Of a stretch of DNA of 64,000 nt, positions 36,834 to 48,600 are shown one piece after another (within the stretch, counting starts at the first letter, position 1; each line of letters begins with the position of its first letter). The notes under the pieces were generated by a model, which was not told the origin of the DNA, did not search any database, and saw only the letters and a list, made by a program, of their open reading frames with translations. This DNA comes from Nemopilema nomurai. Taxonomy: Eukaryota; Cnidaria; Scyphozoa; Rhizostomeae; Rhizostomatidae. The DNA lies in assembly GCA_003864495.1 (NCBI GenBank), contig ML133456.1, forward strand, positions 2,295,255 to 2,359,254. Direction: 5' to 3'. The translations under genes were made by a program, and so were the position numbers.

Positions 36834-39800
36834 GTAACACGGAAAAGGGAAACCAGCATATCATAACAACTGTCTCTATGAAGTTCAAGCTTTTCGTATT
36901 TTGCGTAAAAAATCCAAAAAGGCGGCGACTATCCTGCTTCTTAAGAAAATTATAATGTTCTCCAAACTTCGTTGAGGTATGACAAAAGCACAAAATTGAG
37001 CAGTATTGATCACTCTAGAATGAAATGTTCAGATTATTTGTGCCGTGCGATAAACTGCACTCCTGAGCAATGGAATGCGTGTGCCAAGGCGTGGGCGTGC
37101 GATCGCACGCCATTCCCAGCGTTGACTGATGTGTAACCTTGGCTTTTATTTAGTATAGAAAAATTATTTGAGCTTTTGTAACCTGCCTCATGAGATACAA
37201 TTATCAGCATTGGCAACTCAGAAAAATTTATCAGCCTGCATTCAAATCTAGTAAAATGCTGTCAAATGCTGATTGCAAGTTCTAAATTTCCATAAGTTAT
37301 ATGTGATTGCCATAAGTCATTGCAATAAGTCATTAGTAGTTTCTTTATCATAAGTTGCAAAATAATTAGTAGTTTCTTAATGCCACATAAATTATGATGA
37401 CTTTTGAATCGGTTTCACCTCACTTTTTTGTACTCAGAGATTTTATCAAAGGTAAATACAGAACTAGATTTTAAATGGTTTTAAAATTACTAAACACTAA
37501 ATCATAAAATTACTAAAAATTAAGGCTAAGTTTAGTTGATGGAACCTTTGATGAACTTTTTTCTATCAATTATGATCAAATTGCAACTTCAATCATTATG
37601 GAAAAACACTTTTCAGATAAATCTTATTATTCATACTTGAAAGAAGGGTTAAACAGGCAACATTGATGATTAATGATGATACATTGTTGTGGTTTTTAAT
37701 TAGTAAATTTCTAAAATATCACAGTTTGGTTTTGGGTAACTTCCAATTGATATATCTGCTGTGAAATGTGATTTATCTTTTCTAAATTCTATGACCATTG
37801 AACCATTGACCATATCACCTACTTCAGTTTGTTATAGTTATTGATGGAGTTGTGTATCGGACATTGGTCCCCTTGAGATTTTTTTAGTGTTTTTCTGTTT
37901 TCATGGTTTGAGAAGTTGCCTGAAACAATGCCATGGCTTGTCGTGTGTGTACAGGTCTTGGTACTATTGTTGGCTTTTAAAAGAGCCGTTTCTGTTGTCT
38001 TGCTAACATGATTTAGATGAATGGTCTCCTCAGCCAGAATTTTTGTTGATATCTAAAAAATCAACCTTACCTAAAACATTCATCAATGTTTGGAGGTTTC
38101 ACATTGAAGAAGGTTGATGTTGTGGAGCCATATAAACATTTCTTAATCACACACTACGTAGATTTTCCCAACAGCACTCATTCCATGTCATTCTTGGCGA
38201 ATCTAAATTCCACCAAAGATTCATCTTCGCGCATTTGATCGAGGTCGAATTTTGGATACTGCCAATATGGCAGGTTAACGTGTAAATTTCGTCGACGATT
38301 TAGATCATACAAGCAGGCGCGGACGTTTGACCGGTTTCCTGGTGCTTTCCCCGTTCCCTCTTATATTTTGGTTTTTATGTACATGCTTTGGATAAAATAT
38401 ACTTGCGCAATAACTCTTCTGCTTACTGTTCGAGCGGTATATTACTCCATTTAGCACACCTCTGACCCTCCTCGTTCAACTTCAATTCTAATTTCCGTGA
38501 ATTATTCCGATTAATGATGTCAAATCCCTCAATACAAGACTGCAGATTTTCATTCTCCTCCATATTTCATTCTGTTTCAGTTGCGACCTATCTCCATTCT
38601 GTGTCGTTACCGTGCGTTCGCGATTTGAACTTTTCATATCGATATTGAATATGCTTTTTAGCCACCGGATTTTTCCCATAAAGGAAACATATGGCCACCG
38701 GTTTTTACAGGTTTTTAGGAAACAATTGCCACCGGTTTCAGAATTGGAGCATAGATAGCATACTGCAAACTGTCACTTGAAGTAGCGAAGGGAGTGCTTC
38801 CATACGAAATTGAGTGATTCTTTCTACCACTATTTCTGCATCGTTTTACGCCCTGCTTTCATTCAGTGTTTAAGCATAGGAATTTCAGTCATTAGTCAGT
38901 CAAGGGAAAATGAAGATATAGTTGGAATTAAAATTCTAGATACCAATTCAAAATTCGCAGAGAAACAAAGCTCTGAGAATTTAACCGGTTTTTTGAAACC
39001 TGTGCAACCAGTCTGACCCGCGCCTGTACAAGTTTATGAATTCTTCGTCGTCGATATCACCTAAAAAATGGAGCTCCAGCAAGAAATCGTCCATGGCTCA
39101 TCTGAAGATAAAATTCGCGGCGCGTCCTGATCTACGTTCTCAAAATCGTAATCTAATTTTGCTGGAAAGGACGCGGCTGCTAAGGTCACGTGCCAGCAAA
39201 GCGCATCTTCAGATGGCGTGTCCTGAATCATAAACACTCTTTGTAGAATTGCCCTTAAAGCTAGCGCGAAAATCAGTAGAAAATAGTCATTGCCCTGCAG
39301 AAATACACCCCACCTTGAATCCGGCACCGAAAAGTGTCATAAGGGTAATTTTGCTCAGCAAAATGCTCATCACCGCAGTGAAGTTTTGCTGAGACTCGCC
39401 TCGGCAGTCACTCTGTTTGTAGTGTGCGCAGTCTTATGCTCAACCATGTCATGCAAACAAAGTCAAACATTCAGAGCAAAAAAGCAGAAAGGTCATTATA
39501 TCCTTAGATGTAAGGAAAAAACGAGGAAGATGTGTTGACTTTACCTCTCTTTCCGTTGATGCCGTCGTAGTCCTGTTTTCGTGCTCGCATAAGGACAGAA
39601 TGGGCTTATCGGTAATCAGCCACGCAATACTTGTTTGACAATGCCTTGCTCGCGGAGTTCAAGTTAACCCAACGATTGGTCACGCTTGCCTAATGTTGGA
39701 ATCTGTAGTGCATGTTGTTAATAATCGAAGCTCGAAAGAGCTCGAGGAAAGTTGCGTTATTGGTGTAACGTGTTAGGGTTTTGTTAATTAGTTGTGTTGC

Positions 39801-40035
39801 GTGCAGTGTCTGTGATTGATCTTAATCTTGCTAACAAGTATGTATTGTCTTATGTCAATGTATCGTTTCCGTTATTGTGATCACGTTCATTGTTGTAGAG
39901 TGACGTATTACTGTTGATTGTCATCTCCAATTATATTCAGTGTTATATTCAGTGTATTTCTTGACCATTGAGTCAGTCTTGTTTGAGATTGATTGGGAAT
40001 ACATTAATCTATCGGCCACGCTGTTGTCTTACTTG
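36834..40035. other. Mostly featureless stretch with a decayed coding-like patch
   Basis: No recognised gene. Short repeated phrases occur at 37300-37380 (ATTAGTAGTTTCTT twice) and 38660-38735 (GCCACCGG three times). A minus-strand frame at 39231-39061 looks protein-like and ends in a stop that a one-base shift would bypass (see findings). Confidence 0.45.
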
Positions 40036-40057
40036 GCTTAGGCCTTCGGGCCTAAGC
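40036..40057 (+). other. Perfect hairpin with TTCG loop
   Basis: A perfect 9-base stem (GCTTAGGCC/GGCCTAAGC) closes a TTCG tetraloop, which is an unusually stable RNA or DNA hairpin. It lies just before a short inverted-repeat element. No adjacent T-run or gene gives it a clear role. Confidence 0.7.
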
Positions 40058-40071
40058 ATGTCGTCTCCTTC

Positions 40072-40473
40072 CACGTTTTTTTTATAAGGAACCACTTTAT
40101 AAGGAACCTACATGTAGAAGGCCGAAATATTTGAAGAACTTATACTACTAAAAATGAAATCCCTAAGGAAATGTTCGATTTGAAAATTTTTTATAACTGC
40201 AAGCATCAAGAACTAAAAAGCCGGTTCCATTCATTTGCAGCCAATATTCACATAGATTGTTTGCTATTCGTGTGTCAAATGCTTCGTTTAGTAGTTTCCT
40301 CATATGCTGTCTCGCCCCTCTCTCTATTAAGTGTTAAGGCCTATTGTAGTCAAAACACCGAAAGTGAGAACTTAAGGAACTTTTGGTACTACAATCTGAT
40401 GATTTGAGGTCTACGAATAAGGAACTTTTGGAACTAGGCCTTGAGGTAGGTTCCTTATATAAAAAAAAGCGTG
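40072..40473. mobile_element. Short inverted-repeat (MITE-like) element
   Basis: The ends are inverted copies: CACG, a T-run, AT-rich step, then AAGGAACCTA at 40072-40111, and the complement at 40448-40473. The left arm also carries a tandem duplication of a unit around TTATAAGGAACC. The inside has short repeats of AAGGAACTTTTGG and no gene. I could not define a target duplication, so the superfamily is unknown. Confidence 0.55.
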
Positions 40474-42110
40474 TATATTTGGTAAGATTGCGCGAGAGAA
40501 GACTTATTAGTGGACCAAACAAAAGAATGTGAAAACACTTGTTGATTTGTTGATCTGTGGTTTGTTGATTTGGTCATTGCAAAACTTGTAATGCAGGATG
40601 CAAATACATGCAGCAAGTTATTGTTATTTTAAATTTTCCCAAACGACGGGTAGTCATTGAAGCCAGCAAACCATTGAGCCTTAAATAAAGAATTCGTGTT
40701 TGCTGCCAGCTTCTTTGTCTACCTTTTTCAACATCTTTTATCTTAGACACGTAATCACATTGTGGCTCTTGGTTATTGACTTTTAGAAGAAGTCTTTCTG
40801 CAACTTTTGGTTACTCATAAGAATAACCTGGTTAAGTTCTATGGCAAATGGTGAACCAAGCTTTTGAATGAGAGCATAAAAGATTTTATCAGCTTTATCG
40901 TTCAAAGAACCAATTGAAAACAATAAATAATTTGGAAACTTCTTAGGTTGTAAATGCTTCAAATGGTGAATGACTCTGAGCACTCATGCAAATCTAGACA
41001 TGGCAAGTTTGAGGTTGTTAGACCATTGGGGTCTTATGACTGAATGTTTTGATAATAATGCATCAAAACTTGCCTTGAAAGCTATCGAATGCTGTATCGT
41101 TAGACGATTGCCAAGAAAGTGTGTATTAGGAATAACCAGTCACATTTGTAACAGAGCCTGCTTTTATCAAAGGCAATCAATGCGTCGTATACTTATCACC
41201 CTGGCGTATATGACATGGTGGTATTTTGAAAAAGGCGTTCACGAGAAACCGTGTGAAATGTTGATAGGACATTTAGTCTTTCTTGTATTTTTTGTTCTTT
41301 ATTCTATGTAGCAATATGAAAACGTCAGTCAACAGGATATGAATATCGATATAATTGAGGTTCTTACCTGCTAGTCTCAGTACATTACCCGCATATTATT
41401 GTTCTTCTTGCATGTGCTTCAAGTCGCTGTTTCGACCTTTTGACAAACAAAGGACATCTGCGTCACTAGTAAACAAGTTTTATTCAGAACAAAACAATGA
41501 AATCTGGCTGCATGCGTCATGACGACATGACAACAACAACCGTTGTCAGCATTGCAATTGAGTACCACAGATGCTGCATTTCAAACACATCCAGCCTTGC
41601 TTTTAGTTCTCTAACGCGAAACTTTGAAGGAAGAGGTCTTCAGTGCGTAGCTGGTTTGAACGATTAACCTCTAACTGAGACCTTTGAACTCTGTCCTTTG
41701 GTCGTGCCTGTCGTGCCTGTCGTGCCCGGAAGGACCAGGAACTTCCAGATATATGATTGTGTTGTGTCCCCTGTAGTGAAGCACGTTGTATGTTTTACAG
41801 TTAGTTCAGATTTTGCGATCTATAACTGAGACAGATATTTTTGTGAGTTTCTCTGAGCCTTCTCTGCGAACCATGAACGCCACAATTGTTTTCCAAGAAA
41901 AGTACTTCGAAGGTGTAGCTTTTCCTGGTCGTGCCCAACAAAAGAACTGCCAATTGGGCCGCCTGTGTTTGGTCATGCAAAACAATGGAGAAAACAATGC
42001 AGGTGGCTGAAAACACTACCAACTGCGACAAGCTGCGCCTGCGCACTATACAAGTGCTTGGAGTGAGAAGAAATCTTGCTCGATCGGGCTCGAATGTGCA
42101 GTGTGGACTG
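40474..42110. other. No supported gene
   Basis: Open frames at 40783-40983 (minus), 40970-41311 (plus) and 41786-42010 (plus) look partly protein-like but match no family I know and do not join to others. A 9-base unit (TGTCGTGCC) is repeated near 41700. Confidence 0.4.
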
Positions 42111-43560
42111 CAGGGGCGTAACTAGCATTTTTCTTTGGGGTGTATATAAGATTTTGCCTGACATTCTTGCTACTGCCTGACTAAAATGTTATGAGATCTG
42201 TTTTGGGAGAAGCCTTTACGGTGTTCCTTCAATATTTTAAAACCGTTATGAAATTTGTTGTAGTTGTATTTTTATGTATTTTTGTTTCATTTTATATTGT
42301 CCTTTCAACCATAAGTCAATGCCTTGCTGTTCATATGTCAATGAGTGTTTATTATAAGATCAATTCACGACTAGACAAGTTGCAGTTCAGTCGTGTTAAC
42401 TTCTTTTCGTAAAATATTGTAATGGCAATGAGGATAAGCAACTATTAACAGCAGATGATTTTATCAAAGTACCTTCGAAAATAAACTATTGGGTTTCGTC
42501 ATCCAGACACTGGTACAATTGTGGCATCCAGGATGGCTGATGGATGATGAAAAATGTATTACTGGGTTGCAAAAAACCGACACTAGTTTTCAAGAGTGGT
42601 TAGCCAATAGGTGTTTAGGCTGGTGGAGTCACTCCAAATATTGATTTACTCAAAATATTCACGAATAAAGACCCAAAATATAACAGTATTTGAACAACAA
42701 AACGGCATGAAATAGAAGAAAACCTACAAATTTGCTGAAAACAGAACCTATTAGGCAGGGCATTTTTTAAGGATTTTTGAGTGGTGGGGCATTTTTCTAA
42801 AGAGCCCACACTATGACATAGGAAACGACGCATAAATCTTCGGATTGGCGCTTCAGATTGTGATATATACTGAACTATTTTACGGTTGAGACTTTTGCCT
42901 CCAAGATATGACACAACCGTATGTCCTCGAATAAACCCCGGAGGCTGTTTTCGCAGAAAATATTTTCGGATGGGGGCTTCTTCGAGGGTGGGGACTTATT
43001 TGTTGAAAGCAAGAAACACTACCAGCACTGATGGCTATTATGCTAACAATGGGCTAAAAACACGAGAAACGACGGGATATATTTATTTCAAGCCTCCCAG
43101 CCTGAGTATGGTTGAAAAATGCAAGGAAACACTAAGATCTTGGCAAATTGAGCAATGAATCGACTTACAAGGTGGATAAATGAGAAATATAGTGATATAA
43201 AGGTTGCTATCAGCATCGATTGAGCCCCCAAATTTGTTACCAGCCTTTTGAAACACCGGTTAATTTTGTCTCTAAGGGCCACAAAATGGCCGACATTTGG
43301 GGCAAATGTAGCATTTTTCTCTTCAGTGGAGGGGGAACACGTAAGGCCCAGTGGGGCAATTTCCCCACCACTCAGTTTGTTAAAAAATGCCTTGCTATTT
43401 GGAGAATAAATAACCTCAACAGCACCTTTTGTTGGGGAGAACATCACCTTTCGTCAAGCAAAGCATTACCTTTTTTCGGGCAAAGCTGTTTGACAAAGCA
43501 GGAAATCAACAAATTTTTCGAGCCTGGGCTGAGAATTTAGTTTGCGCACGTCCATTTTAA
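42111..43560. repeat. Transposon-derived patch with partial inverted repeats
   Basis: CAGGGGCGTAACTAG at about 42112 resembles the end of a hAT-type DNA transposon. Further on, 42757-42800 and 43358-43400 are imperfect inverted copies sharing GGCATTTTTTAA and GAGTGGTGGGG, which suggests a folded or MITE-like unit between them. Ends and target duplications were not resolved. Confidence 0.4.
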
Positions 43561-43681
43561 GTACAGTTCGTGCCAAAAAACCAAAAAGAAGCTTGTCAAA
43601 GATGGCGGAAGCAAGTGAAAGCAGCAAAGAACGCTTCCAATGGAAAACGGGAGATAAAATTGCAAATCTTATTAAATGTTT

Positions 43682-43758
43682 AGCAACATCAAAATGGAAT
43701 TGAATTGTTTAGCAACAGCCAAATGGAATTGAATTGTTTAGCAAGAGCCAAATGGAAT
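43682..43758 (+). repeat. About 30-base tandem repeat, under three copies
   Basis: The unit contains AAATGGAATTGAATTGTTTA followed by GCAACAGCC and is repeated with few changes between about 43682 and 43758. Confidence 0.75.
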
Positions 43759-43759
43759 T

Positions 43760-45365
43760 TTATAACAGTAACTTCAACGCAGACAAGGTAAAGCAATTCC
43801 TCGTAGAGCTAATAAAGCGCCGAATTGGAGAACATAGAAGGATAGTATCTTCCGCGCCTTTTCTTGCGAAACCATTTTTAAATTTTAAGCTTCGAACGAT
43901 TTTGGCGCGAAAACAGTAGTTGGAAGCCCGGGCTGAAACTCTCACATAATCGCACGTCAATTTCACCTCGGTACTTAGTTGTGCACGACCTTGTCTCGTA
44001 GCCCAGCTTTGCCACTGTCTCTGCCTATTATTTCTGGAAGGTAAGGCTATTTCAAAATTTCTCCCAATAACAAAAGATTTCAAACTTCAGTACCTTTGCA
44101 GTAGCTTTCTTCACCTGAGCTGTTATGCAGACGTTTTCTTCGAGGTCATTTTTTTTAACTGGGCTCTCCGATTTCTTTTATGGTTGGAGCATTTTGGGAC
44201 AACTGTCTACTCATGTACTGTCGCTCGGTACTATTGATCCGGAGTCTTTAATTGTTTATAGCCAATTTATGGTTCGCTGCTCTAAACCAGACTAGGTATT
44301 GTAATAAATTTCAAGGAAGAAGTTCAAGATATTTTTCCTTTCCAACATTTTTCTTCATACACGAATATTTTTCCAATTAATTGGACTCCTGCATTTCACT
44401 ATTCCATTGTTGTGACAATTGGTCAACGCTCCGAATATCCCCAGCTTGTTCTACTTACAAGCATTACTAAGAAGTTACTCGAAAGGTTATATCATCTGTC
44501 GAAAATACGACAATCAATTTACTACTGATTTATCCTCGTGATGTCATCAAATACGTCACAGTGAATGATTTGCAAGAGTTCCCGGGGCTTAGAATAACCG
44601 CCATTTCTCAAAAATATCAAAACCCTTGTCAGTTTCTCTACTACTCGACATGCTAGAAGGTGAAATTAGTTTCCTTGCCTTTATTGTAGAAATCACAAGA
44701 TATTAATTGCTAACAGTTAAAAAATGGGCCTGCACCATTTGTTTTTTATTTCATGTGATTTTAGAAGATGCAGATATATGTTTAATGACTGTTATACAAA
44801 CGGTATTCAGGGCAAAATTGAGTCTTTTAGGCTATTTGCTCGAATTCATATTAAGGATGGATTTGAGACAATCGTCATTTCTCCCAAGGGAGTCACCCTT
44901 TCACAGAGCTCTACCACGTACCTTTTACCAATGATGGCTTTTGCTAAAAGACTTTGGGAGGACTCTTTGTATTATCAAGGAACCACTTAATTGCGATTGG
45001 AACGAAAATGATGTCGTCAAGAATGTAATGCTTCTTTTTATGTTGTTAAACAACAGTTCCCATTTAATTTCATTTAATTACAAGCAGAATTAAAATCTTG
45101 CAATACACGGTAACTACAATGCAATGTAATTTATAAACGACTGTGAGACAACCCAAATTTATCCAACTTATTAATTTGTTTTTCTGTGAAGTGACTGGCA
45201 TCAAAGAACACCTGTTTCCGATGACTTTAGAGCGACGTGGTCAAACATTCAAAAGTTTTTTTTACAGTTGTACCGTCTTAATTAGTTCATTAAAGTTAAA
45301 CAGCTTTTTGGAGTAATGTTCTTGATGAAAAGTTCTAACGAACTACAGGATATGCAGGGGCGTTG
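43760..45365. other. No supported gene
   Basis: AT-rich sequence downstream of transporter copy B. Open frames around 43734-43919 and 44724-44990 have no recognised domain. Confidence 0.4.
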
Positions 45366-45453
45366 CCAGAGGGGGCCAGAGATAGCCAAAGGAGGCCAAA
45401 GGGAGCCAGAGAGAGCCAAAGATGGCCAGAGAGAGCCAGAGGAACCAGAAGGG
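45366..45453 (+). repeat. 10-base purine-rich minisatellite
   Basis: About nine imperfect copies of a 10-base unit near GAGCCAGAGA or GAGCCAAAGG. They directly follow CAGGGGCGTTGCCAG, which looks like a hAT-type transposon end, about 200 bases downstream of the transporter B stop codon. Confidence 0.75.
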
Positions 45454-45658
45454 GACTGTCACTGGTAAAGTGTTTGGTGTCTGGATAACAATTTTCGCTT
45501 CATGGGGTGACATTTTGATGGTATGTCAAGAGAGGGAATTTCTTAATTGCTCCCCACCCTAAAGGGAATGACGATGGTCATGCCTCTGAAGGATAAAGAG
45601 TATAGACTTGTCTGGTGCTTTTAACCCAGTTAAATGAACAAATTGTAACTACCTGTTT

Positions 45659-48600
45659 CTAGCCTGAATAGGCACTCCTTGGACCTTTATCACGCACCAT
45701 AAATGATGCAAAAAACACGACAAGATTGATACTCAGGATACAAACCATTAAAACCTTAGCACCGAGATGCAGTAACACATAACTGGCAAGACGACCGAAC
45801 ACCAAACTGTAAAGGAGGCCGAACCATAAGAGAACTGCCCCAGAATTCGCCTCAGAGACTGGGTATGTGAGTTCAGCTATATGATCAAAAGCTGTCGTGT
45901 AATATGTAGCGAAGACCATGACAATAATTATATAAGTAGAGAACAGACTATAAAAAGAAAACCGCATAAAGAAAAAAACAGTCAGGAGGGAAGTTAGAAG
46001 GGTAAGCAGACAAGTAGTTCCTATAGTTATCCTCTTGTATGCTCTTGTTTTGTCAATTAAAACCCCAATGATGTAAGTGCTTGGCACACTAAGTAAAAGA
46101 CCCAAAGCTCCCATTAAACCTATCTCGAATTCATGGCCTGGAAATTGTGGTATCAGCATTTCATTCAAAGCAATAAGGTATGCTGTTTCAAGGCCAAATA
46201 TTAACCCACGTAAATGTAAAACTTTGTGGAAATCAAGACTTTTCAGCAGATTTCTAAATGCCAGCACATGCTCCTTCACTTCTGTATTCATTTGTCTGCA
46301 ACCGGGCAATTCCACGGCATCAACTGAGCCACTTGACTGTCCACTGGAGCACCTTTCTTCACCTTGCCAATTCTCTGTTCGTTTCCTTTTTTGTGCCTCA
46401 CTGTGACTTGGAGCAGTTTTTGGTGCATCTCTAATTGCCACAGCTACATAAATTAAAGTCAAGACAGCTTGTATAGCAGAAGTCAGCAAATATGTTCTTA
46501 AATCCTTGCCGATCTCTTGTTTTGTTGGCCCGTTTTTGACCATAGCAGTTGGTATTAAGTAGCCCAAAGCTAGTCCAAAGGAAGTGGCTGAAATAGCTAC
46601 TGCCACTGCGGTGGCCCTTTCCTTCTCTCCAAACCACATAGCTGCGATCCTTGCTGGGAGGAACAAAAATCCACAAGACGCGACGGAGCAAAGTACATTT
46701 CCTGGAAAACGAGACAGGAAAACTCATTACAGGGTGCTCATTAACAATGATAGGTGTGAATAATTTCTGCAATTCACTTTGCACGAGTGCCATTAAGTGA
46801 TTGAAAAATATGTACTTGATAAAAGATAATGCTCCTTCTCCTTATTTCCTTAATCTAACTCTTGCCTAACTACATTGTCTTACTGAGTCTAACTTTCTCC
46901 GACAGCACAACTTGCTCTTGTCTTGCAAAAGGCCTGAAATTCCAATGCTACTCAAATGTTTAGGTAAGATTGGCCATTGAAAGGAAAAGTAATAATGACC
47001 TTGCAGTCAGTGGCGAAGCAAGAGAGCATGGATGTCATGCGAAGCATGACTAAAGATATTCAAGAATATGGTTTTTTACGTACAATTTTTTAAAAAGAAA
47101 TGAAAAGAATTAAGATGAAACACTCTCGCATAAAATGCTATCGCAACTGGCTCCTCTGCGTAGTTTTATTTGACTCTGGAGGGCGCAAACATTGGGTTTC
47201 TATAGTCTTAATTCAAGTATAGTCAAGGGTTTTCAATTTAGTCATGCAAATATCACAGGGATCCCAATTTAGTCATGCTCTTTCAAATGAATAATATTTG
47301 ACTGAAATACCAAAAGTTTTCAAAGACTGTATCTATGCAAAATTTTAGGCTGTTGATTGATTGCCCTTTGCTGATCAGAGAACTACCTTGACACACCTTG
47401 AGACACTGGCGTAGCGTCAAGGAAAGCTGGTAATGCGCCGCATGCCCTGCAAAGTCTGACCAAAAGTATTTTTTAAAACGCCTTTTTGAAAATAAAAACA
47501 GTTTTTATTGCTTAAACAGTTGCTTTGACGATTAATTAAAATTTGCACTGTCGCACCCTTGATCCACCCATCGGAGTTCAATGGATCCACCTTAGCTTTA
47601 ACCTTGAAAGAAATTTACTAATCTTCGTATCCCTGTTTTGAAAGATCCCTTTGTTTTGGACTGACTTTGGCTAGCAACCTTTGTCTGCAGCACTGCTCAT
47701 TTCCGGGAATGCGGAAGTATGACCGCATTCCCTGATATAAAACAATTGTTTTTTCCCTCTTATAATGTAAAATGTTGCAAAAAATAGGGTAGAATGTTGT
47801 ATCAACGAATAATCTATCATGCTAACGAAAGATTGTTCAATTTTTTATTCACAGCGTTAAGGACAGAGCTTTGAAAGGGAAGCAACTGACCTCAGCTTGC
47901 TTCGTGTTCTCTTGATCAGCAAGCCAAGTCACGTGACCAGATACTGATCACAAAGAGCCAGGGCATGCCCTAGTTGAATTGAATCTCAGCACAAGTCTTC
48001 GACATGTGGATTCAAACAAGTAGACGATATGGATTATAGGTTTATAGAGATAGAGGAGTACAAGAGGATTGCACAAATGCTCTCATTTTAGCTTGAGTGC
48101 CAGGTGAGGGTAATCAATTAGTGAGGGTACCCAAATATGGAGGGTACGCAAATAAGGGTGGTACGCTCTTTTAGAATACCATTTTCGCCAGCATGTTGTT
48201 TATAAATATTATCATAACCACCAACATTAAATTGTCATAGAAGATCTTGGATTGTTTATCAGCTCAGAGATTGTAGCCTAATTCATTTGAACATAGTCAT
48301 GTTTGTCATGTCATGTTGTTGTCAAAAATTGCCAAAAATTGGTTTTTATTATATAATTTTCATTTTGTATTGTGTTGTAGATCAGTGGCGGCCTGGCATT
48401 TTTCGTCTGGAGAGGCCAGCAGCAAAATGGCGCCCCCTTATAACAAACAAAGTTGTCCCATTTTTGACGAGATTGGCAGCTTGGCAATTTTCTTACAACT
48501 TTTAAATTCAACAGTATTGAGGCAAGAAAAACTGGAGCCTAAGTGAACGCATTTGCAATATTTTCAAAAAGAAAGAAAAAAAGAAAGACAGAAAAAAATT

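Noticed and set aside
41786..42010. Plus-strand frame with FPGRAQQKNCQLGRLC
   Set aside because: It looks partly protein-like, but both strands are open, no splice partner was found and no domain is recognised.
45355..45380. CAGGGGCGTTGCCAG as left end of a complete hAT element
   Set aside because: No matching inverted right end or target duplication was found nearby, so only a fragment can be claimed.
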